From: Phyllobacterium sp. T1293
GTDB taxonomy: Bacteria; Pseudomonadota; Alphaproteobacteria; Rhizobiales; Rhizobiaceae
Length of the DNA stretch: 64,000 nt
Reading direction: 5' to 3'
Assembly (NCBI RefSeq): GCF_020731415.2
Contig: NZ_CP088276.1
Span: 412,848-476,847, forward strand
Shown piece after piece: positions 1 through 9,127 of this stretch. Every line of letters starts with the position of its first letter. Position 1 is the first letter of the stretch. The translations under genes were made by a program, and so were the position numbers. Under the pieces are notes generated by a model. It had not been told where the DNA came from. It saw only the letters and a program-made list of their open reading frames with translations, and searched no databases.

Positions 1-1196
1 ATCACGGTGAGCGCGGCAACCTGCAGATTCGGACTAAAGACACTCCCGGGCGCGATGGTGCCTCCGCCGGCAATGGTCATCGCGCCAAATGATCCAGTGC
101 CGGCGATGATGCCGCCATTGTTCGCCTGTGCGATTCCTCTGATTTTCCCATCATTGCCCAGAAGGCCGGAGGTGCTCACGTCATGGGAGATGGAAGCCGT
201 TTCTGTTAGCAGCAGACCGGCACCTGAAGCGACGGTTGTTATCCCGGAATAGCTGTTGGCGCCGCTCAGGGTCTGTACGCCCCCGGCCACAGTTAAGCTG
301 CCGCCCATATTCTTACTGTCAGGGTCAAGATCGTTGATACTACCGGCAAAAGTGTCTCCTGCTGCGGTCAATATCAGGGTTCTGGTACCCAGCTGGACTG
401 TCCCGGTTTTACTGCCGCTCAAGCTACGAATGCGGGCATCGTCGTAGGCATCCGAAATTCCCCAGTTGTCATTGCCATTTCCATGCTCGGAAATATTAAG
501 CGTGCCATCTGCGACCACCTTGGCGGAGTTCTCGATACTGCCAAGTCCAGCCAGAGACAGAAAAGCGCCACCATTGATATTGGTCGCGCCCCTATATGTA
601 TTGATATTGGTCATCCGCGCGTTTGTACCCGTATCGAGCGCCAGTGTCCCGGAACCGGATACCACGCCGGCGATACCCAACCACCCCTGATTGCCCATCT
701 GGGTGGTGATCTTGTTCAACTGCGGTTTGTCAGCTGAGGACGCATCGGTTGTGAAGTTGTTGGCACTCACGAAATAGGACGTATAAGCGGTGGCCTTGTT
801 CCACAGGTCGTACATTACCGAATTGTTGTGGAAAAAGGGCAAACCTATAATCAGACCCGCCCCATCACCCTCACCGGAAAGCCGGGCAATCTTGATGTTG
901 TTGAATGTGACCGCACTGCCATTATCGCCTGGCTTCTGTATGGAAAACGTATCTATTTTCCCGTTATTGGGATCGCTGGCGTTGTTCTCCTTTATCTCGA
1001 GACCCGCGTCTGCCAGAGTCTTGATTATTCCCTTCTGGGTGAGAAAAACTGCTCCTCGATGGGATAAAAGCTCGAGCTGAAGCAATCAATCTCCCCTCCG
1101 GGATCGGCACGAAGGCGCTCTCAGGAGAGGTAAAGGTGACCAGTCATAGGTGATCGCGTTCTAGCTGTGGCGCCAGGCCTCTACCTTATTCACCAT
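1..1196 (-). pseudogene. Autotransporter passenger-domain remnant (partial, 5' degraded)
   Basis: Read leftwards, positions 1085 to 1 form one open frame that runs off the window. It encodes Gly/Asn/Ser/Thr-rich sequence typical of the beta-helical passenger of type V autotransporters, with repeated fragments such as GGVQTLSGANSYSGITTV and GSGTLALDTGTNA. The same frame continues upstream to an ATG at 1196 (MVNKVEAWRH) but is broken by TAG (1161-1163) and TGA (1086-1088). No usable ATG follows until about 810. I therefore read it as a 5'-degraded gene; the C-terminal barrel, if present, lies outside the window. A rare non-ATG start just after 1086 cannot be excluded. The passenger type is seen in composition, while its function (adhesion or enzyme) is unknown. 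Confidence 0.6.
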
Positions 1197-1221
1197 GGTT
1201 CCGACACTGCCACACAATTCC

Positions 1222-2919
1222 TCATGCTCTCTCCGAAAAGTCATCTTTGAGGTGTCGGGCTCTCGGATCTGGGATCGGCACGGCTGCTATAAGCGCCTTC
1301 GTATAATCGTCCTGTGGATTTTCAAACACCGCGCGTCGGGTTCCCGTTTCGACGATACGCCCGCCACGCATGACAGCGACGTGGTGGGACATTCGCTCAA
1401 CCACGGCCATGTCATGCGAGATGAAGAGATAGGCAAGCCCCATCGTCTCCTGCAATTCGAGCATGAGATCAAGCACGCGTGCCCGCACCGAGACATCAAG
1501 CGCCGCAACACTTTCATCGGCAACAATAAGTTTTGGCTGCAGGGCCAGCGCCCGCGCAATGCAGATGCGCTGGCGCTGGCCTCCGGAAAATTCGTGCGGA
1601 TAGCGTGTCGCCGCGTCGGGCTGCAAACCAACGCGTCGCAATAGTTCAGCTACCCGGTCATCGCGTTCGCTCCGCCCGCCAAGGCCGTGAATGATCAACG
1701 GTTCGGCAATAGCGGCACCAACCGCCATGCGCGGATCGAGCGAGGCATAAGGGTCCTGAAAAATCATCTGTGCCGAACGACGCACCGGCTGCATCTGGCG
1801 TGCGTTCAGCCCGGCAATGTTCCTGTTGTCGATGACGACATCGCCGGTGAAGGGGATCAGCCCAAGAACCGCCTTCCCTGTGGTTGATTTGCCGGAACCG
1901 CTTTCGCCAACAAGCCCCAATGTTTCGCAGGGACGTAGCTCAAACGAGACATCATTGACGGCGGCAGGGTGTGGTTTGCCTTTGAACAGCCATCGGGCGG
2001 GGCTGCCATAGGTCACATTCAGATTGCGCACATGCAGGATCGGCGAGGGTGATGGGGGAACAGCGGTTGCTGCCTGCGGGCTGACACGGGGCGGGCCATC
2101 GGTGCCTGTGTGGGCACCAAGACGGGGGACAGCCGCCAGCAATTCCTGTGTATAGGCTTGCGTGGGTTTCTCGAAGATCGACAGCGCGTCATCCTGTTCA
2201 ATGATGCGCCCGTTCTGCATGACCGCAACGCGGTCGGCCATTTCGGCAACAACGCCCATATCGTGGGTGATCAGGATGATCGATGCGCCGAATTCCTGTT
2301 TCAACTCACGCATCAGTTTGAGGATTTGTGCCTGCACTGTCACATCAAGCGCCGTGGTCGGCTCATCGGCAATCAGCACTTTCGGACGGCAGGACAGCGC
2401 CATGGCAATCATGACGCGTTGGCGCATTCCCCCGGAAAGCTCATGCGGATACTGGGTCATACGACGTGCCGGGTCGGTGATATGCACGGCGTCCAGCATC
2501 TGACGTGCAATCGTCTGCGCCGTGCCGCCTTCGCTGCCCTGATGTTCGGAAATGGCCTCGGTCAGTTGTGCTCCAATCGACATCACAGGATTGAGCGAGG
2601 TCATCGGCTCCTGAAACACCATGGCCACATCGCCGCCTCGCACGCTGCGCATGGCACGATTTGACAGGGCCACCAGATTCTTCTCGCCAAGATGAATACT
2701 GCCCGATGCCACCTGCAACGACGCTTTCGGCAGCAACCCCATGATGGAAAGAGACGTTACCGATTTGCCCGAACCGGATTCGCCCGCGATGCACAGCGTC
2801 TCCCCCAGATTAAGGTCAAAACTGATATCATCAAGAACCCGCCGCCGGCCTTCCGGCGTGCGGGCATCGACACAGAGATTGCAGACAGTCAGAACAGGCG
2901 TTGGGCTAAGCACAGTCAC
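1222..2919 (-). CDS. Fused dipeptide/oligopeptide-type ABC transporter ATPase (DppD-DppF double cassette)
   Basis: This 565-residue protein carries two complete ABC ATPase domains. Each has a Walker A motif (GESGSGKS), a signature (LSGGMRQR in the first half, FSGGQRQR in the second) and a Walker B/DEPTTALD or DESVAALD segment. The arrangement is that of GsiA/YejF-type double ATPases, which energise nickel/peptide-family permeases. The GTG start overlaps the preceding formamidase stop by four bases (GTGA), so translation is probably coupled. It is the last gene of the amide operon and most likely powers the two permeases encoded upstream. In the second domain the Walker B neighbourhood reads VADESVAALDVS instead of DEPTSALD, a conservative oddity. 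Confidence 0.93.
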   Translation of the reverse strand: MTVLSPTPVLTVCNLCVDARTPEGRRRVLDDISFDLNLGETLCIAGESGSGKSVTSLSIMGLLPKASLQVASGSIHLGEKNLVALSNRAMRSVRGGDVAMVFQEPMTSLNPVMSIGAQLTEAISEHQGSEGGTAQTIARQMLDAVHITDPARRMTQYPHELSGGMRQRVMIAMALSCRPKVLIADEPTTALDVTVQAQILKLMRELKQEFGASIILITHDMGVVAEMADRVAVMQNGRIIEQDDALSIFEKPTQAYTQELLAAVPRLGAHTGTDGPPRVSPQAATAVPPSPSPILHVRNLNVTYGSPARWLFKGKPHPAAVNDVSFELRPCETLGLVGESGSGKSTTGKAVLGLIPFTGDVVIDNRNIAGLNARQMQPVRRSAQMIFQDPYASLDPRMAVGAAIAEPLIIHGLGGRSERDDRVAELLRRVGLQPDAATRYPHEFSGGQRQRICIARALALQPKLIVADESVAALDVSVRARVLDLMLELQETMGLAYLFISHDMAVVERMSHHVAVMRGGRIVETGTRRAVFENPQDDYTKALIAAVPIPDPRARHLKDDFSERA

Positions 2920-3860
2920 GCGAACACGATCCTCGGGAAATAGAAGGAAACCACCCAGTTGGGCGCATCGACGATTTCGCTGATGCGCAGGTCCCCGCAG
3001 ACCGAACAGAGCAGATAGGCATCGATGGCGCTCATGCCATGCTCAGCACCCAGCAGATCGATCATGCGCATCAGACCTTCGCGGGCGCCGGTCATCAGGT
3101 CCGGGCCGATGCCGGTCGTCACCTCATAACCCGCACCATCCAGATGTCGTGTCACCGGTTCGGTGGTGGTGAACCTTGGGCTTTTCAAACGCGCATCCTT
3201 CACCAGCTCGATGGTGGCTTCCACTTCCATCTGGCTTTCAATCGCCGTGCCGCAGACTTCGCCGTCACCTTGCGCCGCATGGGTATCGCCGATGGAGAAA
3301 AGCGCCCCGTCCACCTCAACCGGAAGATAGAGCGTCACGCCCGAGGTCAGATCGCGTATGTCGAGATTGCCGCCGACCCGGCGGGGCGGAACAACCGAAT
3401 GCAGCCCCGCTTCCGCAGGGGCAACACCAATCGTTCCGGCAAAGGGTTTGAGCGGCACGCGGCCACCGGGTCCGTAAAGTGCTGGTGCCATGCTGATGGG
3501 ATCATAGTTCCACATATGCAGGGCGGGCTCCTGAAACTGGTCGGCCAGCAGACCGAAGCCCGGAATATTGGCCGTCCAGCCGACACCGGATGGCACAAAG
3601 CGGCGGATCGTCACCTTCAGTGCATCGCCCGGCTTAGCGCCCTCGACATAGACAGGGCCAGTGACGGGATTGATCTTGCTGAAATCGAGACTATCGAGCG
3701 TCTCCAGCGTCGATCCCTTGCCCAGCTGGCCGCCGGATGAGTCAAGACACTCGAAATGAATCGTTTCACGGGCCTTGGCAATCAGCGCCGGTTCAAAATC
3801 GCGGTTCCAACCGAAATGATGTTTTGTGCGATGAATGGTGTGGGTGCAGACGATGCACAT
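2916..3860 (-). CDS. fmdA: Formamidase/acetamidase (FmdA_AmdA family)
   Basis: The protein (about 314 residues) belongs to the FmdA/AmdA acetamidase-formamidase family, cytoplasmic enzymes that hydrolyse short aliphatic amides to ammonia plus the carboxylate. Visible family marks are the N-terminal HHFGWNRDFEPAL, the PFAGTIGVAP segment and the signature GDTHAAQGDGEVCGT. The ATG at 3860 is chosen because GGGAG lies seven bases upstream and homologues begin close to the HHFGW motif. An ATG at 3887 is also in frame but abuts a strong hairpin and lacks a Shine-Dalgarno. It sits between the binding protein and the ATPase gene of one operon headed by an amide sensor, which strongly suggests that the imported substrate is an amide. 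Exact substrate preference cannot be read from sequence. Confidence 0.92.
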   Translation of the reverse strand: MCIVCTHTIHRTKHHFGWNRDFEPALIAKARETIHFECLDSSGGQLGKGSTLETLDSLDFSKINPVTGPVYVEGAKPGDALKVTIRRFVPSGVGWTANIPGFGLLADQFQEPALHMWNYDPISMAPALYGPGGRVPLKPFAGTIGVAPAEAGLHSVVPPRRVGGNLDIRDLTSGVTLYLPVEVDGALFSIGDTHAAQGDGEVCGTAIESQMEVEATIELVKDARLKSPRFTTTEPVTRHLDGAGYEVTTGIGPDLMTGAREGLMRMIDLLGAEHGMSAIDAYLLCSVCGDLRISEIVDAPNWVVSFYFPRIVFA

Positions 3861-3888
3861 GTCAGAACTCCCGGAAAAATGATGCATG

Positions 3889-3912
3889 CCCTCGGGGCGT
3901 GTTCCCCGAGGG
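3889..3912 (-). terminator. Intra-operon hairpin between binding-protein gene and fmdA
   Basis: A 9-bp perfect stem (CCCTCGGGG / CCCCGAGGG) with a 6-base loop lies 20 bases after the binding-protein stop codon on the minus strand. It is followed by a weak ATTTTT run rather than a full U-tract. It may act as a leaky terminator or a 3' stabiliser that lets the binding protein be made in excess over the enzyme and ATPase, a common arrangement in ABC operons. Confidence 0.6.
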
Positions 3913-3932
3913 TGTGACAGGCAAGGGCAGGT

Positions 3933-5552
3933 CTACTGCTTCACGTAGATCGCGTCGTAATTGATGACGCGGGTGGGATCGACATAGATCTTGTCCGAGC
4001 CACCCATGCGCGGCGACTTAGCCACAACGCGGCGCTCGTTGATCACGGGAATCCACGGTGCATCCGCCATGATATCGGTGAATATCTTGCCCCAGACAGC
4101 GGCACGTTCGGTTGCCTTGGCCGGATCGGACATGGAGTCTGCCGCCGTCGCACGCTTGTCTAGATCGGCATTGCAGTACCAGGACCAGTTCCAGCCGCCG
4201 CTGACCGCGCCGGAGCAGCCAAGGATCGGGCCGTAGAAATTGGACGGATCAGGGAAATCGGCAATCCATGCCATGCCGCCGGACCAGATCATTGGCGCTT
4301 CACCTTCCGTACCGCCTGCCGCGATCACGTTGGACTGAGCCAGCGCGCGCACTTCCGCCTTGACGCCAATTGCAGCCAAATCCTGCTGGATGGCCTGAGC
4401 GACGCGCGGCTGTGGGTCGGTATTGGTCGAGTAGAGGACCGTCTGGAACCCATCGGGGAAACCAGCCTCCGCCAACAGTGCCTTGGCTTTTGCCACGTCG
4501 TAGGCATAACCGGTATAGCTCTTGTCATAGCCGGGCATTGCGGGTGGCAGGGGCTGATTGGCGGGTGTGGCGCGGCCATTGAGAATGCGGGTGATGCGCT
4601 CCTTGTTGACGGCCATGTTGACAGCCTGACGCACTTTCACATTGTCAAACGGCTTGATTCTGGTGTTGAGCGACACATAACCGGTGTGGAGCTGTTCACC
4701 ATCCACGATCATCCCGGCTCCGGCAGGGGAATTCTTGATCTCAAGGAATTTTGCCGGAGGAATGCCATCACCGGCAATATCAACCTCGCCCTTTTGCAGG
4801 CGCAGAAGCGCAACAAGCGGTTCCTGTCCAACCTCGACGGTGAACTTGTTGATATGCGGCATATCCTTGACGAAATAGTCGGGGTTGCGCTCGAACACGA
4901 GGCGCTGGCCGATGGTCCATTCTTTCAGGACAAATGTGCCGGAGCCAACGGGTTTCTTGCCGAAATCGCCCCCAGCCGCCTCAACAGCTTCCTGCGGAAC
5001 CACGGAAGCGAAATTGATGGCCAGAACATGCAGGAAAGTGGCATCAGCACGGGAGAGATGGAAAATTACCGTGGCGGCGTCGGGAGCCTCGATGCCTTCA
5101 AGGGTTGTAGCCTTGCCACCGGACACATCTTCATAACCCTTGATCGCACTGAAGAAACCGGCGCCGGGGCCTTGTGTCTTTGGATTGACTGCACGCTCGA
5201 TCGAATATTTTACATCCGAGGCAACAAGCTCGCGGCCATTGGTAAATTTCACACCTTTGCGCAGCTTGAACGTGTAGGTCAGACCGTCCTTCGATACATC
5301 GAATGTCTCTGCAAGGGAGGGAATGAGATCGGGCGTTCCCGGCGTATAATCCATCAGGCGCGAATAGAGGCTCTTGATCATCGACCAATTGACCCAATCA
5401 TAGCCGACAGCCGGATCAAGCGTGGCGATATCATCTTTATAGGTGATGAGCACATCGCCCCCCTGTTGCGGGGTTTCCTGTGCCCATGCGGGTAGCGGCG
5501 TTATCAGGAGCGCCGTTGCCATGGTGGTGTTGCGAAGCCAGCGTTTTAACAT
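3933..5552 (-). CDS. Periplasmic substrate-binding protein, SBP_bac_5 (peptide/nickel) family
   Basis: A 539-residue precursor with a clear Sec signal peptide (basic start MLKRWLRN, hydrophobic core, probable cleavage after PAWA). A type 5 extracellular solute-binding domain follows, with family landmarks TLDPAVGYDWVNW, the SLAETFDVSKDGLTYTFKLR block and the KVRQAVNMAVNKERITRIL region. It would capture substrate in the periplasm and deliver it to the permeases encoded upstream (5583-7353). Its place between an amide sensor and a formamidase suggests an amide or amide-like compound rather than a peptide, but the family is broad. A hairpin follows the gene. Confidence 0.93.
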   Translation of the reverse strand: MLKRWLRNTTMATALLITPLPAWAQETPQQGGDVLITYKDDIATLDPAVGYDWVNWSMIKSLYSRLMDYTPGTPDLIPSLAETFDVSKDGLTYTFKLRKGVKFTNGRELVASDVKYSIERAVNPKTQGPGAGFFSAIKGYEDVSGGKATTLEGIEAPDAATVIFHLSRADATFLHVLAINFASVVPQEAVEAAGGDFGKKPVGSGTFVLKEWTIGQRLVFERNPDYFVKDMPHINKFTVEVGQEPLVALLRLQKGEVDIAGDGIPPAKFLEIKNSPAGAGMIVDGEQLHTGYVSLNTRIKPFDNVKVRQAVNMAVNKERITRILNGRATPANQPLPPAMPGYDKSYTGYAYDVAKAKALLAEAGFPDGFQTVLYSTNTDPQPRVAQAIQQDLAAIGVKAEVRALAQSNVIAAGGTEGEAPMIWSGGMAWIADFPDPSNFYGPILGCSGAVSGGWNWSWYCNADLDKRATAADSMSDPAKATERAAVWGKIFTDIMADAPWIPVINERRVVAKSPRMGGSDKIYVDPTRVINYDAIYVKQ

Positions 5553-5582
5553 TCTGTTCCCTTTTCTTGTTCTGGTTGAAGT

Positions 5583-6503
5583 TCAGCGCGCACGGATGCG
5601 CGGATCGAGCAGCGGCGCGATGATGTCGGCAAGCAGGTTGCCCAGAACAATCGCGAGTGCGGAAACCAGGGTGACGCCCATGATGATCGGAATATCGACC
5701 TGTTGAATGGCCTGCCACGCCAGCTGGCCGATGCCGGGCCAACCATAAACAGCTTCGACCACCACAACACCGCCCATAAACTGGCCGATATCGATACCGA
5801 TCATCGCAATGATCGGCAAAAGCGCATTGGGCAGGGCATGGCGCAAAACAATACGCGCGGACGACAGGCCCTTTGCCCGCGCCGTGCGCACATAATCCTG
5901 ATTGAGCACATCGATCATGGCCGAGCGGACCATGCGGGCATACCAGCCCGCACCGAGAATACCCAGCGTGGCGGCAGGCAGCACCACATGGGCAGCGGTG
6001 CCAAAACCGCTCATCGGGAACCAACCAAGCGTAACGGCAAAGACGTAAAGCAACAGCAGCGCGACAACAAATTGCGGTGCTGAAACGCCGACGAACGAAG
6101 CCATCATCACAACGCGGTCAACCGCACCGCCACGGCGCAAGGCCGCTATGACGCCAAGGGTCAGGCCAAGAACGACCTCTACGAAAATACCAGCTGCCAT
6201 CAAAATCAAGGTTGCGGGAAGTCGGGCGAGGATCAGTGCGCCCACATCGGTCTTTTGTGCGTAGGAGCGACCAAGATTGCCCTGGAGTATGCCTTGCACA
6301 TAGGTCCAGAACTGCACGAGAAGCGGCTGATCCAGACCGAGTTCCCGGCGGATATTGGCAACCGTTTGTGCCGTGGCGCTGCGCCCGGCAATCATGCGGG
6401 CGGGATCAGCAGGCAAGGCATAAAGCAGCAGGAAAGTAATGGCAGCAACCCCAAGAAGGATCAGCGCGGTTTGCACGAGACGGCGCATAATGAGCAGGGC
6501 CAT
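5583..6503 (-). CDS. ABC transporter permease, DppB type
   Basis: Inner-membrane permease of about 306 residues with six predicted membrane segments, the N-terminal DppB signature (PADPARMIAGRSA and an REL-G-LDQPL block) and the cytoplasmic EAA loop (DYVRTARAKGLSSARI) that contacts the ATPase. The ATG at 6503 is preferred: GGAGGGGGTG precedes it and it begins MALLIMRRLVQ, as in homologues. A longer frame starting at 6551 would overlap the upstream permease. It partners the DppC-type permease immediately upstream. Confidence 0.93.
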   Translation of the reverse strand: MALLIMRRLVQTALILLGVAAITFLLLYALPADPARMIAGRSATAQTVANIRRELGLDQPLLVQFWTYVQGILQGNLGRSYAQKTDVGALILARLPATLILMAAGIFVEVVLGLTLGVIAALRRGGAVDRVVMMASFVGVSAPQFVVALLLLYVFAVTLGWFPMSGFGTAAHVVLPAATLGILGAGWYARMVRSAMIDVLNQDYVRTARAKGLSSARIVLRHALPNALLPIIAMIGIDIGQFMGGVVVVEAVYGWPGIGQLAWQAIQQVDIPIIMGVTLVSALAIVLGNLLADIIAPLLDPRIRAR

Positions 6504-6504
6504 A

Positions 6505-7353
6505 TCACCCCCTCCCGCGCTGGGTGGGATCGAGAATATCGCGCAAAGCATCCCCGACCAGATTGAATGACAATGCCGTTAGAAGGATGACCGCTCCTGG
6601 GAAGAACACCAGCCACGGCGCCGCCTGAAAATAGCTCTGGCTTTCAAAGATGATGTTTCCCCATGACGGTTGTGGCGGCTGGACGCCGATGCCAAGGAAA
6701 GAGAGCGTAGCCTCAAGCAAAACAGTTGTAGCGATGCCAAGTGTGCCCCAGACGATGGCTGTCGGCATGAGATGCGGCAGAATATGCACGAACAGAATGC
6801 GCAGGTGCCCGGCACCGAGGGACCGTTCCGCGAGAATGAAATCACGCTCCACCAATCCGCGCGTTTCCGTATAGACAATGCGGGCCACCTGCACCCAATT
6901 GACCAGTGCAATAACCATCGCAACGATCCAAAGGCTCGGATGCAGCAATGCGGCCAGAACAATGGCCAGCAACAGGGCGGGAAACGCCATCATCAGATCG
7001 GTGAACCGCATCAGCAGGCCACCGACGGCACCGCGCAGGTAGCCGGACAGGATGCCGACCAGAAGGCCAATGGCGACAGCAATGCCATTGGCGACAAGGC
7101 CGATGATCAACGACGTACGGGCACCAAACAACAGACGCGAGAACAGATCCCGCCCGAGTGTATCGGTGCCAAGCAGGAACTGGGTGCTGGGCGGCAGAGG
7201 CGCGCCCTCAATCGACAGCCCGTCAAACATCTGATTGTCAGGGCTATAGGGCGCAATCAATGGAGCCCCGAGTGCCATCAGTACAACCAGCGCGACGATA
7301 ATCAAGCCGAACAGTGCGGATGGCTGACGCAACAGGGTTTTTAAAACGCGCAT
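6505..7353 (-). CDS. ABC transporter permease, DppC type
   Basis: Inner-membrane permease of 282 residues. It shows the DppC N-terminal motif (FLLGTDTLGRDLFSRLLFG) and the EAA loop ERDFILAERSLGAGHLRI. Its ATG overlaps the stop of the AmiR-like gene (TGATG). It is therefore cotranscribed and probably translationally coupled with the regulator, an unusual direct link between an RNA-binding regulator and transporter genes. It would form a heterodimeric channel with the product of 5583-6503. Confidence 0.93.
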   Translation of the reverse strand: MRVLKTLLRQPSALFGLIIVALVVLMALGAPLIAPYSPDNQMFDGLSIEGAPLPPSTQFLLGTDTLGRDLFSRLLFGARTSLIIGLVANGIAVAIGLLVGILSGYLRGAVGGLLMRFTDLMMAFPALLLAIVLAALLHPSLWIVAMVIALVNWVQVARIVYTETRGLVERDFILAERSLGAGHLRILFVHILPHLMPTAIVWGTLGIATTVLLEATLSFLGIGVQPPQPSWGNIIFESQSYFQAAPWLVFFPGAVILLTALSFNLVGDALRDILDPTQRGRG

Positions 7354-7934
7354 CAGCCAGCCTCCGGCAAAGGTTCAGCACCGGCAAGAATGAGGGCCGC
7401 AACCTGCTCCATGGGCATTCGCCGCTCCATCGCGCAATTGCGCAGGATGCTGTAGGCATGTTCCTCATCGGCATTATGGGCGGCCATGATTTTCTCGACA
7501 GCCGCGTGCACTAATGGCCGAAGCCGCACGCGTTCTTCAAGGTGTTGCAATTGCCGGGATGCCGCTATGCGTTCCGCATGAATTGCAATGGCCATCACAA
7601 GGGTGGGGTAAACAGCAGATGTTGCAACGGGCTTGGCAATAATGGCCCCGGCACCCTGTTGCATCGCCCAGGCGATACGCCCGGGCGCCTCCGAGCTGAG
7701 TAATGCGACAACAGGCAGTGGAGCTTTGCCTTCTGACCACGGCAACAAATCATCCCAGCCTTGATCCGCATCGACCAAAACAATATCGGGTAGATCTGTG
7801 GCCGCCAATGGCTCCCATTGCACGGTGACGTAAAGACCAAGCAGCTTGAGCTGACGTGTCAGGCGTTCCGTGGTTATGTCAGATCGATGAAGGATGGTTA
7901 CGCGCCAACCGGTGAAATTAGGGGTATCTCTCAT
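7353..7934 (-). CDS. amiR: AmiR-like ANTAR-domain transcription antiterminator
   Basis: A 193-residue protein. Residues 10-115 form a receiver-like domain without the usual phospho-acceptor surroundings. A short helix (ASRQLQHLEERV) links it to a C-terminal ANTAR domain (about 140-188: PLVHAAVEKIMAAHNADEEH). ANTAR proteins bind nascent RNA hairpins and prevent intrinsic termination. In Pseudomonas amide operons AmiR is held inactive by AmiC until an amide binds. Here the start codon overlaps the end of the AmiC-like gene (ATGA), favouring equimolar synthesis as expected for an AmiC-AmiR complex. Its probable target is the leader terminator at 9076-9127. Confidence 0.88.
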   Translation of the reverse strand: MRDTPNFTGWRVTILHRSDITTERLTRQLKLLGLYVTVQWEPLAATDLPDIVLVDADQGWDDLLPWSEGKAPLPVVALLSSEAPGRIAWAMQQGAGAIIAKPVATSAVYPTLVMAIAIHAERIAASRQLQHLEERVRLRPLVHAAVEKIMAAHNADEEHAYSILRNCAMERRMPMEQVAALILAGAEPLPEAG

Positions 7935-9067
7935 GAAACGATCCGCAATCTGACGGGCATTTTTGTCCGGCGACGGGTAAGATAGGGATCAGCTGCAATT
8001 GCTGGCTGTGAATTCACAATATCAAAGCTGTTGTCATCATTGATACGGCCAAGATGAAAAGGCAGCGCCATGTGATTGGTATCGGGATCGATCTGTACCT
8101 CACCGAAAACGGTCGACAGTGGCACACCGGATAAATGGCGGCGAACGGTTTGCGGATCATCGGTTCCGGCCGCAATAATCGTCTCGCCGCAGAGTTTGAC
8201 GGCGGCATAGGCACTGGCAAAAATATTGGAAAGATGCCGCTGCGAACCGAAGCGCTTGGAAGCCTCTGTCTTGAAAGCCAGATTTTCCGGCGAAACAAGA
8301 CTGTCAAAATAGGCCGCCACCGAAAAATGCCCAGTCGCCACACCAGTACCAATCTCGTCCAGTTCACATTCGGAAAGATCGCAACTGACGACGGGGCAAT
8401 TTTCCGGCAAAAAGGCTGGGTCACGATCACCAAGGACCTTGAATGCCTGCAGGAAAGCATAGCTTGCCGGACCAATCAGATTATTCAGCACAAAACTTGG
8501 CCGCCGCTGTTCAATATCAAGGATGATACGCTCAACGGCGGTTTCTTCCAGCGGCAGATAACGTTCACCCAGTACCTCCCCGCCAACCTGGTAGATCAGC
8601 TCCCGCGCAAGCCGGTTCATCTCCCACCCCCACACATAGTTAGCACCGACCAGATAGGGTCGCCGACCATAGCGTGGCAGCATGTAATCGAATAGCGGTA
8701 GCAAGTGCTGATTGGGGCAGGCACCAGTATAGATCACATTTTCATTGGCCTCGAAGCCTTCATAAGGGCACATATACCAAAGTAAGCCATCATGCTTTTC
8801 GACAAGTGGGATCACTTCCTTGCGGGCAATGGACGTAATTGTCCCGACGATATGGTTGCAACCATGGTCCCGTAGCAACGAGCGCGCGCCATCAAGGTAG
8901 CCGGGAATATGACCCTGTGGATCGATGAATACAGGTTCGATGGCACCGGGATACTTGTTCCTTATTTCATCGATGGCAAATTCAGCACCATCGCGGCTAT
9001 CCCGCCCGATGGCTCCATAGGGGCCAATCGTCGAATAGAGAATGCCAATTTTTATTGCGTCGCCCAT
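7931..9067 (-). CDS. amiC: AmiC-like cytoplasmic amide sensor / negative regulator
   Basis: A 378-residue type I periplasmic-binding-protein fold without a signal peptide, like AmiC and FmdD/UrtA-type amide-binding proteins. The start region (IKIGILYSTIGPYGAIGRD) and the segments PYEGFEANENVIYTGACPNQ and LVGANYVWGWEMNRLA are diagnostic. The ATG at 9067 is preferred to one at 9106: GGTGG lies four to five bases upstream, and the longer version would start inside the leader terminator. It is the first gene of the operon and probably binds short amides, controlling the ANTAR protein made from the next gene. Confidence 0.9.
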   Translation of the reverse strand: MGDAIKIGILYSTIGPYGAIGRDSRDGAEFAIDEIRNKYPGAIEPVFIDPQGHIPGYLDGARSLLRDHGCNHIVGTITSIARKEVIPLVEKHDGLLWYMCPYEGFEANENVIYTGACPNQHLLPLFDYMLPRYGRRPYLVGANYVWGWEMNRLARELIYQVGGEVLGERYLPLEETAVERIILDIEQRRPSFVLNNLIGPASYAFLQAFKVLGDRDPAFLPENCPVVSCDLSECELDEIGTGVATGHFSVAAYFDSLVSPENLAFKTEASKRFGSQRHLSNIFASAYAAVKLCGETIIAAGTDDPQTVRRHLSGVPLSTVFGEVQIDPDTNHMALPFHLGRINDDNSFDIVNSQPAIAADPYLTRRRTKMPVRLRIVS

Positions 9068-9075
9068 ATTCCACC

Positions 9076-9127
9076 AAAAACAAAAACCCCACGACGCGAT
9101 TCCCATCTAGGATGGGGCGTCATGGGG
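9076..9127 (-). terminator. Leader intrinsic terminator directly upstream of amiC
   Basis: On the minus strand an 11-bp stem (5' arm 9117-9127, 3' arm 9087-9097, one G-U wobble) encloses a second hairpin (CCCATC CTA GATGGG, 9102-9116). It is followed at once by TTTTTGTTTTT (9076-9086). This is a textbook intrinsic terminator placed between the probable promoter and the start codon of the first gene, ending only nine bases before the ATG. No coding sequence precedes it, so it must act as an attenuator of the amide operon. Confidence 0.82.

Noticed and set aside
1195..1644. Plus-strand frame of 149 codons opposite the double ATPase gene
   Set aside because: It lies antisense to a clear ABC ATPase with all motifs, and its His/Arg-rich content is typical of an antisense shadow.
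3039..3740. Plus-strand frame of 233 codons opposite fmdA
   Set aside because: It is fully contained in the antisense of a recognisable formamidase gene and resembles no family.
4686..5495. Plus-strand frame of 269 codons opposite the binding-protein gene
   Set aside because: It is antisense to a family 5 binding protein with a signal peptide and lacks domain content of its own.
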